Part shown: positions 18,111 to 28,214 of the stretch, one piece after another
Layout of the letters: every line of letters begins with the position of its first letter
Position numbering within the stretch: position 1 is the first letter of the stretch
NCBI GenBank assembly: GCA_002753155.1
Contig: PDZW01000004.1
Coordinates: 1 to 64,000, forward strand
Direction of reading: 5' to 3'
DNA: 64,000 nucleotides
DNA from: Alphaproteobacteria bacterium WMHbin7
Lineage (GTDB): Bacteria; Pseudomonadota; Alphaproteobacteria; Rhodospirillales; WMHbin7
Translations under genes and position numbers: made by a program
The notes under the pieces: generated by a model
What the model was told of the DNA's origin: nothing
The model's database searches: none
The model's input: the letters and a program-made list of their open reading frames with translations, nothing else

Positions 18111-19151
18111 ATGCCCCCCCCTCCCTGGCATCCGGATAATATTGCTGGCCGTCTGGCGCATCTTGAAGCGCGGGGGCGGATAACCAAGGCCGTCCGCGCT
18201 TGGTTCGATCAACAGGGCTTCCTGGAAGTTGAAACCCCCTGCCTGCAGGCATCGCCCGGCATGGAGCCGCATCTCAAGGCCTTTCAAACAACCTTAAGCG
18301 AGCCCTTCGGCGAAACGTCAAGCCGCATGTATCTTCACACCTCGCCCGAATTCGCCATGAAAAAGTTGCTGGCGGCGGGACTCCCTTGCATCTATCAACT
18401 GGCGCACTGCTTTCGCAACGAAGAGCGGAGCCCCACGCACCATCCCGAATTCACCATGCTGGAATGGTACCGATCCGGGATGGGGCTGGATGCGTTGATG
18501 GAAGATTGCGAGGGCTTGGTAAAAGCGGCCCTTCTGGCCAGCGGGCACAAAACCTTGTCCTGGCAGGGAAAGCACTGCGATCCCTTCGCACCCTGGCAAC
18601 GGCTGACCGTCTCCGACGCCTTCTTCGATTTTGCAGGCATCGATCTTTTGGGCACGATCACCGATCCCGACGAACCCGATCCCCGCCCCCTGGCCGAGGC
18701 GGCAGGGCGAATCGGCCTTTCCACCCAGGCAACTGATAGCTGGGAGGATGTCTTCTTTCGACTCTTTCTGGATCGGATAGAACCCCATTTGGGAAGCAAT
18801 GCCCCTGTTTTTCTTACGGGTTATCCCCTCTGCATGGCAGCCCTGTCCAGACAGGACGCTGTGGATTCCCGCCTTGCCATGCGTTTCGAACTGTATGCCG
18901 CGGGGCTGGAACTGGCCAACGCCTTTGCCGAACTAACCGATTCCAAGGAACAAAGGCGCCGATTTGAACGAGACCAGAAGTTGAAGGAACAGCTTTACGG
19001 CGAAAGATATCCCATCGATGAGGATTTTCTTGCAGCGCTTTCGCATATGCCGGAATGTTCAGGTATCGCCCTGGGTTTCGACCGGCTGGTCATGCTGGCA
19101 ACGCAGGCAACAAGCATCGATCAGGTATTATGGCTACCGCTTAGGCATTAA
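18111..19151 (+). CDS. epmA: EF-P--(R)-beta-lysine ligase (EpmA/GenX/PoxA)
   Basis: 346-aa class II LysRS-like without anticodon domain; FLEVETPCLQASPGMEPHL, FRNEERSPTHHPEFTMLEWY, SGIALGFDRLVML. Confidence 0.9.
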   Translation: MPPPPWHPDNIAGRLAHLEARGRITKAVRAWFDQQGFLEVETPCLQASPGMEPHLKAFQTTLSEPFGETSSRMYLHTSPEFAMKKLLAAGLPCIYQLAHCFRNEERSPTHHPEFTMLEWYRSGMGLDALMEDCEGLVKAALLASGHKTLSWQGKHCDPFAPWQRLTVSDAFFDFAGIDLLGTITDPDEPDPRPLAEAAGRIGLSTQATDSWEDVFFRLFLDRIEPHLGSNAPVFLTGYPLCMAALSRQDAVDSRLAMRFELYAAGLELANAFAELTDSKEQRRRFERDQKLKEQLYGERYPIDEDFLAALSHMPECSGIALGFDRLVMLATQATSIDQVLWLPLRH

Positions 19152-19238
19152 GTGTTGTAATGCTTGCCAAACCCTCCCCGTTTTTCTAAGAAGGGTCAGG
19201 TTCGGGGCAATCCAAACCAGAAATAACCAAAAGATCGA

Positions 19239-20357
19239 GTGATCATGAGCACTAATTCCAAACCGGGAGTCGTTCTTCCGCCTGTCGACATCACACCCGA
19301 GACACGCGCCGCAGTCGTCGATGCGTTAAAGCGCGTCCTTGCCGAATTCCAGAAAACCGGCAAGGTCGCTGGCTCTGTCAGCTACCAGAACCTGATCGAC
19401 GATCCCACGGCGCTGTACGACTTCATCCAGGTCTATCGCGCCAACCGCGAGGGCGTTGACGCCATCGTGACGGGCAAGGATGGAAAGCCGGTGCGCGATG
19501 ACGAGGCGATCCTGACCTGCGGCGTCTCTCTGGCCCAGATACAACGGCTGCTCATTCTCACCTGCGCCAAGCGCCATTTCGGCGTTTCCTCTCCGGCGGC
19601 CAAGCCCCAGGAAGAGAAGAAGGGGGGATTGGGCGCCCTGTTTCGCAAATCGGACAGCGCCGGAAAGAGCGAAGCGCCCAGATCGAACGAAGAGCGCAAG
19701 CTGACCGAGCTGGCGAAATATCTGGCCTATGATTGGCAGATTCCGCTTCTTCAGATCTACCGCGATACGCTGACCTACCAGCATGTGCTGGAACTGGGCT
19801 CCGAACTGGTTCTCCTGAAAGACGCCAAGGCCATTGCCCAGGCAGGAAAACTGGACCCCGCCCATATCCGCAAGGCGCGTCAGGTGGCAGGCCCCGACTT
19901 CGTGCAACTGCTTTCCGACAATCCCAAGGCGATCGAGGGCATCATCTACTGGAATGCCGACATGTATCGCTTCTTCAAGGGGCTTCTGGGCGAGAAATGC
20001 TGGGTCTTTTTCGGCCGTGACCATAATTTCTTCAATGCCGTGGCCGCACTCGACAAGGCAAAGTGCCGCATCTTCGGCGAAACGCTGGCTGTGATCGCGC
20101 CTGAATGCCTGATCGAATTCGAGCGGCTTAATCTGGACAAGACCAACGCCCTGATCGAAGCCTTCAGGAATAACTTTGGCGACTATCTCGATCAGGCATT
20201 GTCCCAGAAAAGCTTTGCCGTCGATATCCTGCGCCGCCTGGTCGAAAGCTTCGTCCATCTGAAGAAGGATTCCGACCAGCTTCAGGTCTATGCCGACCTG
20301 ACCTGCAAGGCCATTCTGCCCAGCGTTCAGGCATGGCTGGCAAAGACGAAGGTTTAG
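19239..20357 (+). CDS. Conserved hypothetical protein
   Basis: 372-aa ORF with good coding context; no family recognised. Confidence 0.6.
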   Translation: MIMSTNSKPGVVLPPVDITPETRAAVVDALKRVLAEFQKTGKVAGSVSYQNLIDDPTALYDFIQVYRANREGVDAIVTGKDGKPVRDDEAILTCGVSLAQIQRLLILTCAKRHFGVSSPAAKPQEEKKGGLGALFRKSDSAGKSEAPRSNEERKLTELAKYLAYDWQIPLLQIYRDTLTYQHVLELGSELVLLKDAKAIAQAGKLDPAHIRKARQVAGPDFVQLLSDNPKAIEGIIYWNADMYRFFKGLLGEKCWVFFGRDHNFFNAVAALDKAKCRIFGETLAVIAPECLIEFERLNLDKTNALIEAFRNNFGDYLDQALSQKSFAVDILRRLVESFVHLKKDSDQLQVYADLTCKAILPSVQAWLAKTKV

Positions 20358-20359
20358 AC

Positions 20360-21004
20360 CTAATCCTCAGCCGCCGCCCGCATCGCCGCATTCATCGCCA
20401 TCACCCCGGCAGCGGGGCCGTCCGGATGGCCCCACACTCCTGACGAAACAGCCAGAAAATCCGCACCGGCGCGTACCAAAGGCGCGCAATTTTCAGGCGT
20501 GATGCCGCCGATGGCCACAGAGGGCACCACCGTGGCCGATGCCCACCATTCCAGAATCTCGGGATTTGTCCGCGTCTTGGCCTCTTTGGTCGATGTCGGA
20601 AAAAAAGCGCCGAAGGCGACGTAATCGGCCCCCGCCTCGCCCGCCTCCATCGCCAAGTGGCGCGAATCGTGACAGGTGACGCCAACGATTGCATCGCGTC
20701 CCATCAAGCGTCTTGCCTCGGCATAACTCGCATCCTCCTGGCCCACATGAACGCCATCGCAGCCTGCCTTGGCGGCCAGATCGGGCCGGTCATTCAGAAG
20801 AAAGGCGATACCCCGAGATTGAACCAGCGGACAAAGCTTCGAAGCAGTGCCTAGGATTTCGTCATCCCCAGCCCCCTTCAAGCGCAACTGCAGCACAGCG
20901 ACATCACCCGCATCAAGCGCTCGCTCCAATTGATGCGCGAACGCGTTCAGATCGGAAAGAACGGGGGGCGTGATCAGGTAGAGGCGGCAGGCAGCAGCGG
21001 TCAT
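20360..21004 (-). CDS. thiE: Thiamine phosphate synthase
   Basis: 214 aa TIM barrel; [85 protein letters not shown]. Confidence 0.9.
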   Translation of the reverse strand: MTAAACRLYLITPPVLSDLNAFAHQLERALDAGDVAVLQLRLKGAGDDEILGTASKLCPLVQSRGIAFLLNDRPDLAAKAGCDGVHVGQEDASYAEARRLMGRDAIVGVTCHDSRHLAMEAGEAGADYVAFGAFFPTSTKEAKTRTNPEILEWWASATVVPSVAIGGITPENCAPLVRAGADFLAVSSGVWGHPDGPAAGVMAMNAAMRAAAED

Positions 21005-21360
21005 CTTCGATTTTTCCTTTGCGTTTCGATACGCCCCCCGCAGTCATGAGCGATGGCCTGCAGCTTGGCAAGAACCCTGGGCGGCGCCTTGACTCTGACC
21101 GCAGTTGCACCTCTGGCCAGGGCATCCAAAGCCAGGCCCGGGGCCTCGCCGGCATCGATCAAAACCTCTGCCTTAACGCCCGGGACCAAGCGCATGGCCT
21201 CCCCGGCCAGGGCCAGGAACCAGGCAGCACCTTGAATTTCGGCGGCATGGGGAGGGCTTTCCAGAATCACCCGCCGCCCCTCGTCTCTGGCTTGCAACAG
21301 GGCGGCTACAGCCTGGGAAAGGCTTTGTACAACCAAGGAAATCGGCGGGCGCGTTACCAT
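21001..21360 (-). CDS. Hypothetical protein, overlaps thiE
   Basis: 119 aa, 4-nt overlap with thiE start. Confidence 0.55.
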   Translation of the reverse strand: MVTRPPISLVVQSLSQAVAALLQARDEGRRVILESPPHAAEIQGAAWFLALAGEAMRLVPGVKAEVLIDAGEAPGLALDALARGATAVRVKAPPRVLAKLQAIAHDCGGRIETQRKNRR

Positions 21361-21367
21361 TCGTTAC

Positions 21368-22438
21368 TTGCAATTCCAGCCCTGGAGGGTCAATTTCCAG
21401 GGCAGTGTACCCTTCTGGAGAGTTCCGTTGAAGCCCAGCTTGCGACTTTTCATCACCGGACTGGCCCTTATCGCCGTCATCGGAACGGCTTGGTTCTACC
21501 TGAAAGCACCCAGCGTTGATGCCGCCCTGGTCACCCGGGGGCTTGCGGTCGAAGCCATCTATGCCACCGGAACAGTCGAGCCGGTGCGCTGGGCCAAGGT
21601 ATCGCCGACCGTGACCGCCAGGCTGGTCGAGGTGCTGGCCCATGAGGGAGATACCGTGACGGAAGGTGCGAAACTGGCCCGCCTGGACGACGGCGAGGCC
21701 AAGGCGCGGGTGGCCGAACTGGCGGCGCGCGAATCCTTTCTCAAGCAAGACATGGAACGCATCGACCGCTTGGCGCGCAGCGAATATGCCAGCCGCCAAT
21801 CGAACGAGCGCGCCAAAAGCGAGCTGGGCCAGGCCGTCCAGGCCCGCGCGGCAGCGCAAAAGCGGCTCAATGAATATTTCATGGTCTCGCCGGTTTCGGG
21901 CACGGTGCTGCGTCAGGACGGCGAACCGGGCGAAGTGATGCAGCCCGGCCAGATCATGTTCTGGGTGGGCGAACCCAAGCCGCTTCGGGTTACGGCCGAG
22001 ATCGACGAGGAGGATATCGTCCGCCTAAGCCTGAACCAGAAGGCCCTCTTGAAAGCCGACGCCTTTCCGGGCCAGGCTCTGGTCTCCAGCGTTGCCGAAA
22101 TCACGCCCAAAGGCGATCCGGTCAACAAGACCTACCGTGTGCGCCTTGCCCTGCCCGACGACTCACGGCTTCTGATCGGCATGACGGTCGAGGTCAATGT
22201 CATCGTGCGCGAAACGCCAGATGCCCTGCTTGTCCCTGCCCTGGCGCTCGATGGCGCTCATGTCTGGGTGGTCAAGGACGGACAGGCGGAAAAACGCGCC
22301 GTGAAAATCGGCGTCAAGGGAGCCCGGGAGGGCGAAATCCTGGAAGGTGTCGCCGAGGGCGACATGGTGATCCTGTCGCCCCCCAAGACACTTTCAAACG
22401 GCCAGCGCGTCTCGGCCACGATCAAGCCCCAGCCGTGA
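21368..22438 (+). CDS. HlyD/RND-type periplasmic adaptor subunit
   Basis: VRWAKVSPTVTARLVEVLAHEGDTVTEGAKLARLDD lipoyl-like and barrel motifs; start may be a TTG near 21428. Confidence 0.85.
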   Translation: MQFQPWRVNFQGSVPFWRVPLKPSLRLFITGLALIAVIGTAWFYLKAPSVDAALVTRGLAVEAIYATGTVEPVRWAKVSPTVTARLVEVLAHEGDTVTEGAKLARLDDGEAKARVAELAARESFLKQDMERIDRLARSEYASRQSNERAKSELGQAVQARAAAQKRLNEYFMVSPVSGTVLRQDGEPGEVMQPGQIMFWVGEPKPLRVTAEIDEEDIVRLSLNQKALLKADAFPGQALVSSVAEITPKGDPVNKTYRVRLALPDDSRLLIGMTVEVNVIVRETPDALLVPALALDGAHVWVVKDGQAEKRAVKIGVKGAREGEILEGVAEGDMVILSPPKTLSNGQRVSATIKPQP

Positions 22439-23682
22439 AGCTGCTGCTGCATATCGCCCTTGGGCATCTGCTCGCCCGCAAGCGCCAAACCCTGGTCTCG
22501 ATGATGGGTGTGGCCATGGGTGTCGGTTTCTCAATCGCCATGGCCTCGCTGATGGAAGGATCACAGCGCGATTTCATCACCCGCATCGTCGACAACATGC
22601 CCCATATCGTCATTAAGGACGAATTTCGCGCCAATCCCTTGCAGCCGGTCGATCTGCTTTTTCAAAAAGGGGCCGTGGAACTGAAGGGCTTGAAGCCCAA
22701 GGATGAGATCAGGGGCATCAAGGCCCCCTGGAACAAGATCGAGGCGCTGGAAGCGCTGCCGGGCCTGAAAGTCGCCCCCACCTTGTCCTCGCAGATTTTT
22801 CTAAGCTTCGGCGGCAAGGATGTCTCGGCCACGCTGCTTGGCATCGACGTCGAGCGCGAGCGCCAGGCCACCAGTATCGAAGCCGACATCGTTACCGAAG
22901 GCGGTTTGGACAGTCTGCACACCGCCGCCAACGGCCTCATTTTGGGCCGTGGACTCGCCGCCAAGCTGGGCGCTCAGCCCAACGATACGCTGACCGCCAC
23001 CTCGGCCTCGGGCGTGGTCATGAAGATGAAGGTGGTGGGCTTGTTCCATACCGGCATCATCTCGGTCGACAGCAGCCAGTCTTATGCCCTCTTGAAGAAG
23101 GCGCAGATTCTGGCTGATCGGCCCAATGTGATCAATCTGATGCGGATCAAGATGAGCGATCCCATGGCCGCCGTCGATATGGCCCTGATGCTGGAATCGC
23201 GCTGGGGCTATAAATCCGAATCCTGGCAGGAATCGAACGAGGGACTGCTGGGCGCCTTCGCCATCCGCAATGCCGTGATGTATATCACCGTCTCGGCCAT
23301 CCTGATCGTCGCCAGCTTCGGCATCTTCAACGTCGTCTCGACCGTGGTCTACGAAAAAACCCGCGACATCGCGATTTTGCGCTCGATGGGATTCGAGCCT
23401 TCCGACATCAAGGGCATCTTCCTTCTGGAAGGCTTTCTGGTGGGTCTGCTGGGCGCACTGCTGGGCTGGGGGCTGGGATTCGGGCTCTGCCAGATTCTGG
23501 GCATGATCCGCTTCAACATCAAGATGATGACCGAAGTTCAGGGATTCATTCTGCACTCGACCTGGATTCACTACACGCTCTCGGGCGCCGTGGCGGCCAC
23601 GTCGGCCACCCTGGCCTCTTACCTGCCCGCCCGCAAGGCGTCGCGATTAAAACCGGTGGATACCATCCGGGGGGCGGCATGA
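22435..23682 (+). CDS. ABC transporter permease (FtsX/MacB/LolC-like)
   Basis: 415 aa; N-terminal TM, periplasmic domain, three C-terminal TMs; ATGA-type overlaps with neighbours. Confidence 0.85.
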   Translation: MKLLLHIALGHLLARKRQTLVSMMGVAMGVGFSIAMASLMEGSQRDFITRIVDNMPHIVIKDEFRANPLQPVDLLFQKGAVELKGLKPKDEIRGIKAPWNKIEALEALPGLKVAPTLSSQIFLSFGGKDVSATLLGIDVERERQATSIEADIVTEGGLDSLHTAANGLILGRGLAAKLGAQPNDTLTATSASGVVMKMKVVGLFHTGIISVDSSQSYALLKKAQILADRPNVINLMRIKMSDPMAAVDMALMLESRWGYKSESWQESNEGLLGAFAIRNAVMYITVSAILIVASFGIFNVVSTVVYEKTRDIAILRSMGFEPSDIKGIFLLEGFLVGLLGALLGWGLGFGLCQILGMIRFNIKMMTEVQGFILHSTWIHYTLSGAVAATSATLASYLPARKASRLKPVDTIRGAA

Positions 23683-24362
23683 ACCTAGAGACGCCCGCCA
23701 TCGAGGCCAGATCTCTCTCGCGCATTTTGCCCGGCCTGGTTCCCGCCGTGCTGGTCGATGGCGTGGATTTCAGGGCGGAGAAGGGCGAGTTGGTGGCGAT
23801 CACCGGCGCCTCGGGCTCGGGAAAATCCTCGCTGTTGTATCTACTGGGATTGCTTGACGAACCGACCAGCGGTTCGGTCATCATCGCAGGACAGGACTGC
23901 GCCCCGCTGTCGGATGCCGAACGCACCTATCTGCGATTGGAGCGACTGGGCTTCGTCTTTCAATTCCATTTCCTGCTGGCCGAATTCACGGTGCTGGGCA
24001 ATGTCTGCATGCCGATGAAAAAACTGGGGCGGTTGAGCGACGCTGAACAGGACGCACATGGCCGTGCCTTGCTGAAAGAGCTGGGACTACAAGGCTTCGA
24101 AAAGAAACTGCCCGAGCAATTGTCGGGCGGCGAGCGTCAGCGCGTGGCGATTGCAAGAGCCCTGGCCAACGCGCCCGGCATCCTTCTGGCCGACGAGCCC
24201 ACGGGCAATCTGGACAGCAAGAACAGCCGCATCGTTTTCGATATCTTTCGCAACCTGGCCCGCGACCACGGCAAGACGATCATCACCGTCACGCATGATC
24301 ACGATCTGGCCAAAACCTGCGACCGCCAGGTACATCTGGCCGATGGAAAAGTGGTGGCATAG
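23679..24362 (+). CDS. ABC transporter ATP-binding protein (LolD/MacB-like)
   Basis: [60 protein letters not shown]. Confidence 0.92.
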   Translation: MNLETPAIEARSLSRILPGLVPAVLVDGVDFRAEKGELVAITGASGSGKSSLLYLLGLLDEPTSGSVIIAGQDCAPLSDAERTYLRLERLGFVFQFHFLLAEFTVLGNVCMPMKKLGRLSDAEQDAHGRALLKELGLQGFEKKLPEQLSGGERQRVAIARALANAPGILLADEPTGNLDSKNSRIVFDIFRNLARDHGKTIITVTHDHDLAKTCDRQVHLADGKVVA

Positions 24363-24450
24363 TTTTGTTTTGGCCCCTCCCTCTTGACCCTGAGCCAAGG
24401 CGTCACCACTTGAGCCGGGCCCATTTCACTCATAAGGAGATCTGTTTCTC

Positions 24451-24948
24451 ATGGCGACCGTTACCCTGAAAGGCAATCCGATCAACACCAACGGCACCCT
24501 GCCCGCAACCGGGGCCAGTGCCCCCGATTTCCGTCTGGTCACTGTGGAGCTGGGCGACCTCGCCCTCAAGGACGTTGCCGACAAGACCGTGATTTTGAAC
24601 ATATTTCCCAGCATCGACACGCCGGTCTGCGCCGCCTCGGTGCGCCGCTTCAACGCCGATATCGACAAGATGGGCGGCCCCGTCGTTCTCTGCGCCTCGG
24701 CGGATTTACCCTTTGCCCACAAGCGCTTCTGCGGCGCCGAGGGGCTTGAGCGGGTCAAGTCGGTTTCCGACCTGCGCGACAAGGGCTTTGGCGAGCGTTA
24801 CGGCGTCAAGATCGTCGACGGCCCCCTGGCCGGACTGCTGGCCAGGGCCGTGGTGGTCATCAAGCAGGGCAAAGTGACCTATACCCAGCTTGTTCCCGAA
24901 ATCACCCAGGAACCTGATTACGACGCCGTTCTGGCCGCCGTAAAGTAA
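24451..24948 (+). CDS. tpx: Thiol peroxidase
   Basis: TPVCAASVRRFN and GGPVVLCASADLPFAHKRFCGAEG typical of Tpx. Confidence 0.92.
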   Translation: MATVTLKGNPINTNGTLPATGASAPDFRLVTVELGDLALKDVADKTVILNIFPSIDTPVCAASVRRFNADIDKMGGPVVLCASADLPFAHKRFCGAEGLERVKSVSDLRDKGFGERYGVKIVDGPLAGLLARAVVVIKQGKVTYTQLVPEITQEPDYDAVLAAVK

Positions 24949-24955
24949 GCGCCTT

Positions 24956-24991
24956 CCCGGGGCATGGGCGCATTGACGCCCATGCCCCGGG
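24956..24991. terminator. Strong stem-loop downstream of tpx (perfect 15-bp stem, no T tract)
   Basis: CCCGGGGCATGGGCG-CATTGA-CGCCCATGCCCCGGG, 7 nt after the tpx stop. Confidence 0.6.
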
Positions 24992-25028
24992 CGGCCTATC
25001 CTCGCCCGGCTTTTAAAGGTCCCGGCGA

Positions 25029-25256
25029 ATGAATGGCAGCAGCGCCAGCAAGACACCCCCCAGATGCGATCAGGCGGTCAAGCGCCTGGAGCGCGCCATT
25101 GCGCGTCTGGAGAGAGCCGCCCAAAGGGATGCCAGGGATGATGGCAAGGTTGCTCGGCTTGAATCCGAACTGACCCAGATGAAGACGCTTACCCTGTCGG
25201 TGACCGAGCGCCTGGATGGCGCCATCGGGCGTATCCGCATCGCCTTGGAGAATTAG
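25029..25256 (+). CDS. DUF4164-like coiled-coil small protein
   Basis: 75-aa coiled coil immediately upstream of zapA. Confidence 0.6.
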   Translation: MNGSSASKTPPRCDQAVKRLERAIARLERAAQRDARDDGKVARLESELTQMKTLTLSVTERLDGAIGRIRIALEN

Positions 25257-25259
25257 CCC

Positions 25260-25580
25260 TTGGGTCAGATCACGGTCAACGTCAACAATCGCCCCTACGT
25301 CATCGCCTGCGATGACGGCCAGGAAGCGCATCTGACGCGCCTTGCACGCTATGTCGATCAGCGGGTCGGCCAGTTGGTGGCCGCCGTGGGACAGGCGGGC
25401 GAGGCCAGGCTGCTGCTGATGGTCAGCCTTCTGCTGGCCGACGAACTGTCGGAAGCCTATGAGCAATCCAAGCGCCTGGGAGCTGGCATGGAACCAAGTT
25501 CCGACGAAGCGCTGGCGAATCTTCTGGACCGACTGAGCCAGAGAATCGAAACCATTGCCGAACGCTTCGAACAGGCATAG
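25260..25580 (+). CDS. zapA: Cell division protein ZapA
   Basis: MGQITVNVNNRPYVIACDDGQEAHLTRLARYVDQRVGQL ZapA motif. Confidence 0.9.
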   Translation: MGQITVNVNNRPYVIACDDGQEAHLTRLARYVDQRVGQLVAAVGQAGEARLLLMVSLLLADELSEAYEQSKRLGAGMEPSSDEALANLLDRLSQRIETIAERFEQA

Positions 25581-25604
25581 AGTCATCCATGGACGGCTGC
25601 TGCA

Positions 25605-25770
25605 CGACCCGTCAGGTTGGAACGTCCCTGCGGCCAATACAAATCCTCTTGGGAGCTGTCTCTACCGGAGCCTTGGTTCCGGCATATGGTGCCCACCTGC
25701 ACTTGCAGGCCACAGAGGAGACGCTGAACCAACGATCGCGGCGGCACCGTCCACCTTCCGCCTGTCCGGC
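25605..25770 (+). ncRNA. ssrS: 6S RNA (SsrS)
   Basis: Non-coding segment between zapA and fau, the canonical proteobacterial 6S position; contains GAGCCTTGGTTCCGGCATATGGTGCCCACCTGCA resembling alphaproteobacterial 6S. Ends approximate. Confidence 0.8.
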
Positions 25771-25776
25771 CTCCCC

Positions 25777-26343
25777 ATGACCGAGAGCAAAGCGTCGCTC
25801 CGCCTGCGGCTTCGCAAGCTGCGCCGGTCCGTGCATGTAGCAAGAGGGGAAGAAGCCGCCCTCAGCCTGCAAGATCACCTCATCCCCTGCCTTGGTCCTG
25901 TCAATAACTTGCTGGTGGCGGGCTATTGGCCGATGGGGTCCGAGATGGACCCCCGCCCCTTGATGGCGTCGCTTCAAGATCGAGGGGCTCGCCTGGCCCT
26001 GCCCGTGGTCACGGCCAGGAATGAGGCCCTCTCTTTTCGCGCCTTCTGCTTTGTCGATGCCTTGCAGCCCGGATTATGCGGATCACTTGAGCCAGCCCCT
26101 GACCAACCCCTGCTTACGCCCTCGCTGCTGCTGGTGCCCCTGCTGGGCTTCGACCACAAGGGCTGTCGCCTCGGCCAGGGCGGGGGATATTACGACCGCA
26201 CACTGGCGGTCTTGCGCACCCAGGGTCAGGTAAAAGCTATCGGCATCGCCTATGCGGCCCAAGAGGTTGCCAGCCTGCCCAGCCAAGCCCATGATCAGAG
26301 GCTGGACGCCATCGCCACAGAGGAAGGTTTTATCGAGATATGA
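25777..26343 (+). CDS. 5-formyltetrahydrofolate cyclo-ligase
   Basis: MTESKASLRLRLRKLRR...; LLVPLLGFDHKGCRLGQGGGYYDRTLA motif; start taken after the 6S RNA. Confidence 0.9.
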   Translation: MTESKASLRLRLRKLRRSVHVARGEEAALSLQDHLIPCLGPVNNLLVAGYWPMGSEMDPRPLMASLQDRGARLALPVVTARNEALSFRAFCFVDALQPGLCGSLEPAPDQPLLTPSLLLVPLLGFDHKGCRLGQGGGYYDRTLAVLRTQGQVKAIGIAYAAQEVASLPSQAHDQRLDAIATEEGFIEI

Positions 26344-27149
26344 AGCTGCTTTTTCTGGGCGATATCGTGGGCAGAAGCGGGCGCGACGCCGTGATCGCCC
26401 TGCTTCCCCAACTGAAACAAGACCTTGGCCTGGATGGCGTGATCGTCAATGGCGAGAACGCCGCACACGGCTTTGGCATCACGCCCAAGCTGTGCCAGGA
26501 TTTCTATGCCGCCGGTGTCGATGTCATCACGCTGGGCAATCATGCTTGGGATCAGAAGGAATTGATGGGGGCCGCCGATGCGGACACTCGACTGGTCCGT
26601 CCCTTGAACGCGGTTCGCGCCACTCCCGGGCGCGGCTTTGCCCTGGCCGAACTGCCCCGGGGGCGAAAAATCCTGGTGACCCAGGTCATCGGACGCCTGT
26701 TCATGGACGGGGTAGACGACCCTTTCGCCGCCATCGACGCGTTGTTGGCCCGCTATCCCCTGAAAGGGGCCGTCCACGCCATTCTGGTCGATGTGCATGC
26801 CGAAGCGACCAGCGAGAAAATGGGCATGGGCCATTATCTGGACGGGCGCGTTTCCGCCGTCATCGGCACCCATTCGCATGTCCCCACGGCGGATGCGCAG
26901 GTTCTGCCCAAAGGCACTGCCTACCAGACCGATGCCGGCATGTGCGGCGATTATGATTCCGTCATCGGCATGGGCAAGGACACCGCCGTCTTCAAGCTGG
27001 TCCGCAAGCTGCCCACCGACCGTCTGGCTCCGGCGGATGGACCCGCCACCGTTTGCGGCGCCGTGATCGATATCGACGATGCGACTGGCCTTGCAAGATC
27101 GATTGTGCCCTTGCGCCTGGGCGGTCGACTTTCCGAGACCCGTCCCTGA
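26340..27149 (+). CDS. YmdB/TIGR00282-type metallophosphoesterase
   Basis: MKLLFLGDIVGRSGRDAV, GENAAHGFGI, TLGNHAWDQKE, GTHSHVPTADAQVLP. Confidence 0.9.
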   Translation: MKLLFLGDIVGRSGRDAVIALLPQLKQDLGLDGVIVNGENAAHGFGITPKLCQDFYAAGVDVITLGNHAWDQKELMGAADADTRLVRPLNAVRATPGRGFALAELPRGRKILVTQVIGRLFMDGVDDPFAAIDALLARYPLKGAVHAILVDVHAEATSEKMGMGHYLDGRVSAVIGTHSHVPTADAQVLPKGTAYQTDAGMCGDYDSVIGMGKDTAVFKLVRKLPTDRLAPADGPATVCGAVIDIDDATGLARSIVPLRLGGRLSETRP

Positions 27150-27901
27150 TGCTTGTCCTGCCCATCTATGACGACAATCCGGCAACAAAGCCCGCCTTCG
27201 TTACCTGGGGCCTGATCGCGGCCTGTCTTCTTACCTATCTGTGGCAGGCGGGGCTGGGGCAAGAGGCGGAACAAGCCGCCGTTCTGGGTTTCGGCATGAT
27301 TCCCGCCGTGCTGACCGGAAACGGGGAACTAGCACCCGAACTTTATGTCATTCCCGGCTGGGCCACGCTTTTCAGCTCGATGTTCCTACATGGCGGGGTG
27401 ATGCACCTAGCTGGCAACATGCTGTTCCTCTGGATCTTCGGCAACAATGTCGAGGACAGCATGGGCGGGCTGCGCTACCTGCTCTTCTACCTCTTGTGCG
27501 GGGTGGCGGCCGCTTTGGGGCAAACGGCGGCCGAGCCGCTGTCCGAAGTTCCCATGATCGGCGCCTCGGGCGCCATCAGCGGCGTTCTGGGGGCTTATCT
27601 GCTGCTCTATCCCAAGGCCAATGTGCGCGTCTTTCTGTGGGTGATCGTGATCGTGCGCATTCTGAACATTCCCGCCGTGATCGTGCTGGGCCTGTGGTTC
27701 GCCTTGCAGATCTACAGCGGCCTCAGCACGGCTGCGGGCGAAGCGGGCGTTGCCTTCTGGGCGCATGCCGGCGGATTCGTGGCCGGAATGGCTCTCATCC
27801 CCCTGTTCAAGCATCGGAATGTGCCGCTGTTCCACGGAGCGCGCAGCCACGCCTTCAGCATTTCCCGCCAGGCCCCGCCCAAGAAGGGGCCTTGGGGCTA
27901 G
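27149..27901 (+). CDS. Rhomboid family intramembrane serine protease
   Basis: LHGGVMHLAGNMLFLWIFGNNVED, GASGAISGVLGAYLLLYP, WAHAGGFVAGM; TGATG start/stop overlap; stop TAG overlaps the MITE-like element. Confidence 0.92.
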   Translation: MLVLPIYDDNPATKPAFVTWGLIAACLLTYLWQAGLGQEAEQAAVLGFGMIPAVLTGNGELAPELYVIPGWATLFSSMFLHGGVMHLAGNMLFLWIFGNNVEDSMGGLRYLLFYLLCGVAAALGQTAAEPLSEVPMIGASGAISGVLGAYLLLYPKANVRVFLWVIVIVRILNIPAVIVLGLWFALQIYSGLSTAAGEAGVAFWAHAGGFVAGMALIPLFKHRNVPLFHGARSHAFSISRQAPPKKGPWG

Positions 27902-28213
27902 GGTCAAGACTCATTAACCCCGCGAGACGCGCTTGAGGCGAAAATGGCCGAATGACAGAAGAAAAACGATGAGCGTATCGGCAATACGGTCGAGTTTTTC
28001 GACGTATCAGTCGGCCATTTTCGCCCAAGCCCCCTGTCGGCTTCGCCGACAAAATCATTTCAGGCGTGCATCGCACGCGTGGGACGCGGTGATTTTCGCG
28101 CCCGGATGCGTTGCTTGCCCCTTGTGGACACCCAGTCCAAGGCGGGTCAAGCGCCTGTCCGGACACGAAAATCTCCTGCGTCGCGTTCGTGGTGTTAATG
28201 GGTCTTGACCCTA
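27899..28213. mobile_element. MITE-like structured element with inverted termini and TA ends
   Basis: TA-GGGTCAAGACTCATTAAC ... (revcomp of right end) TA-GGGTCAAGACCCATTAAC, 17/18 match; internal inverted repeats 27931-27951/28011-28030 and 28091-28105/28159-28173; no transposase. Confidence 0.7.
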
Positions 28214-28214
28214 A

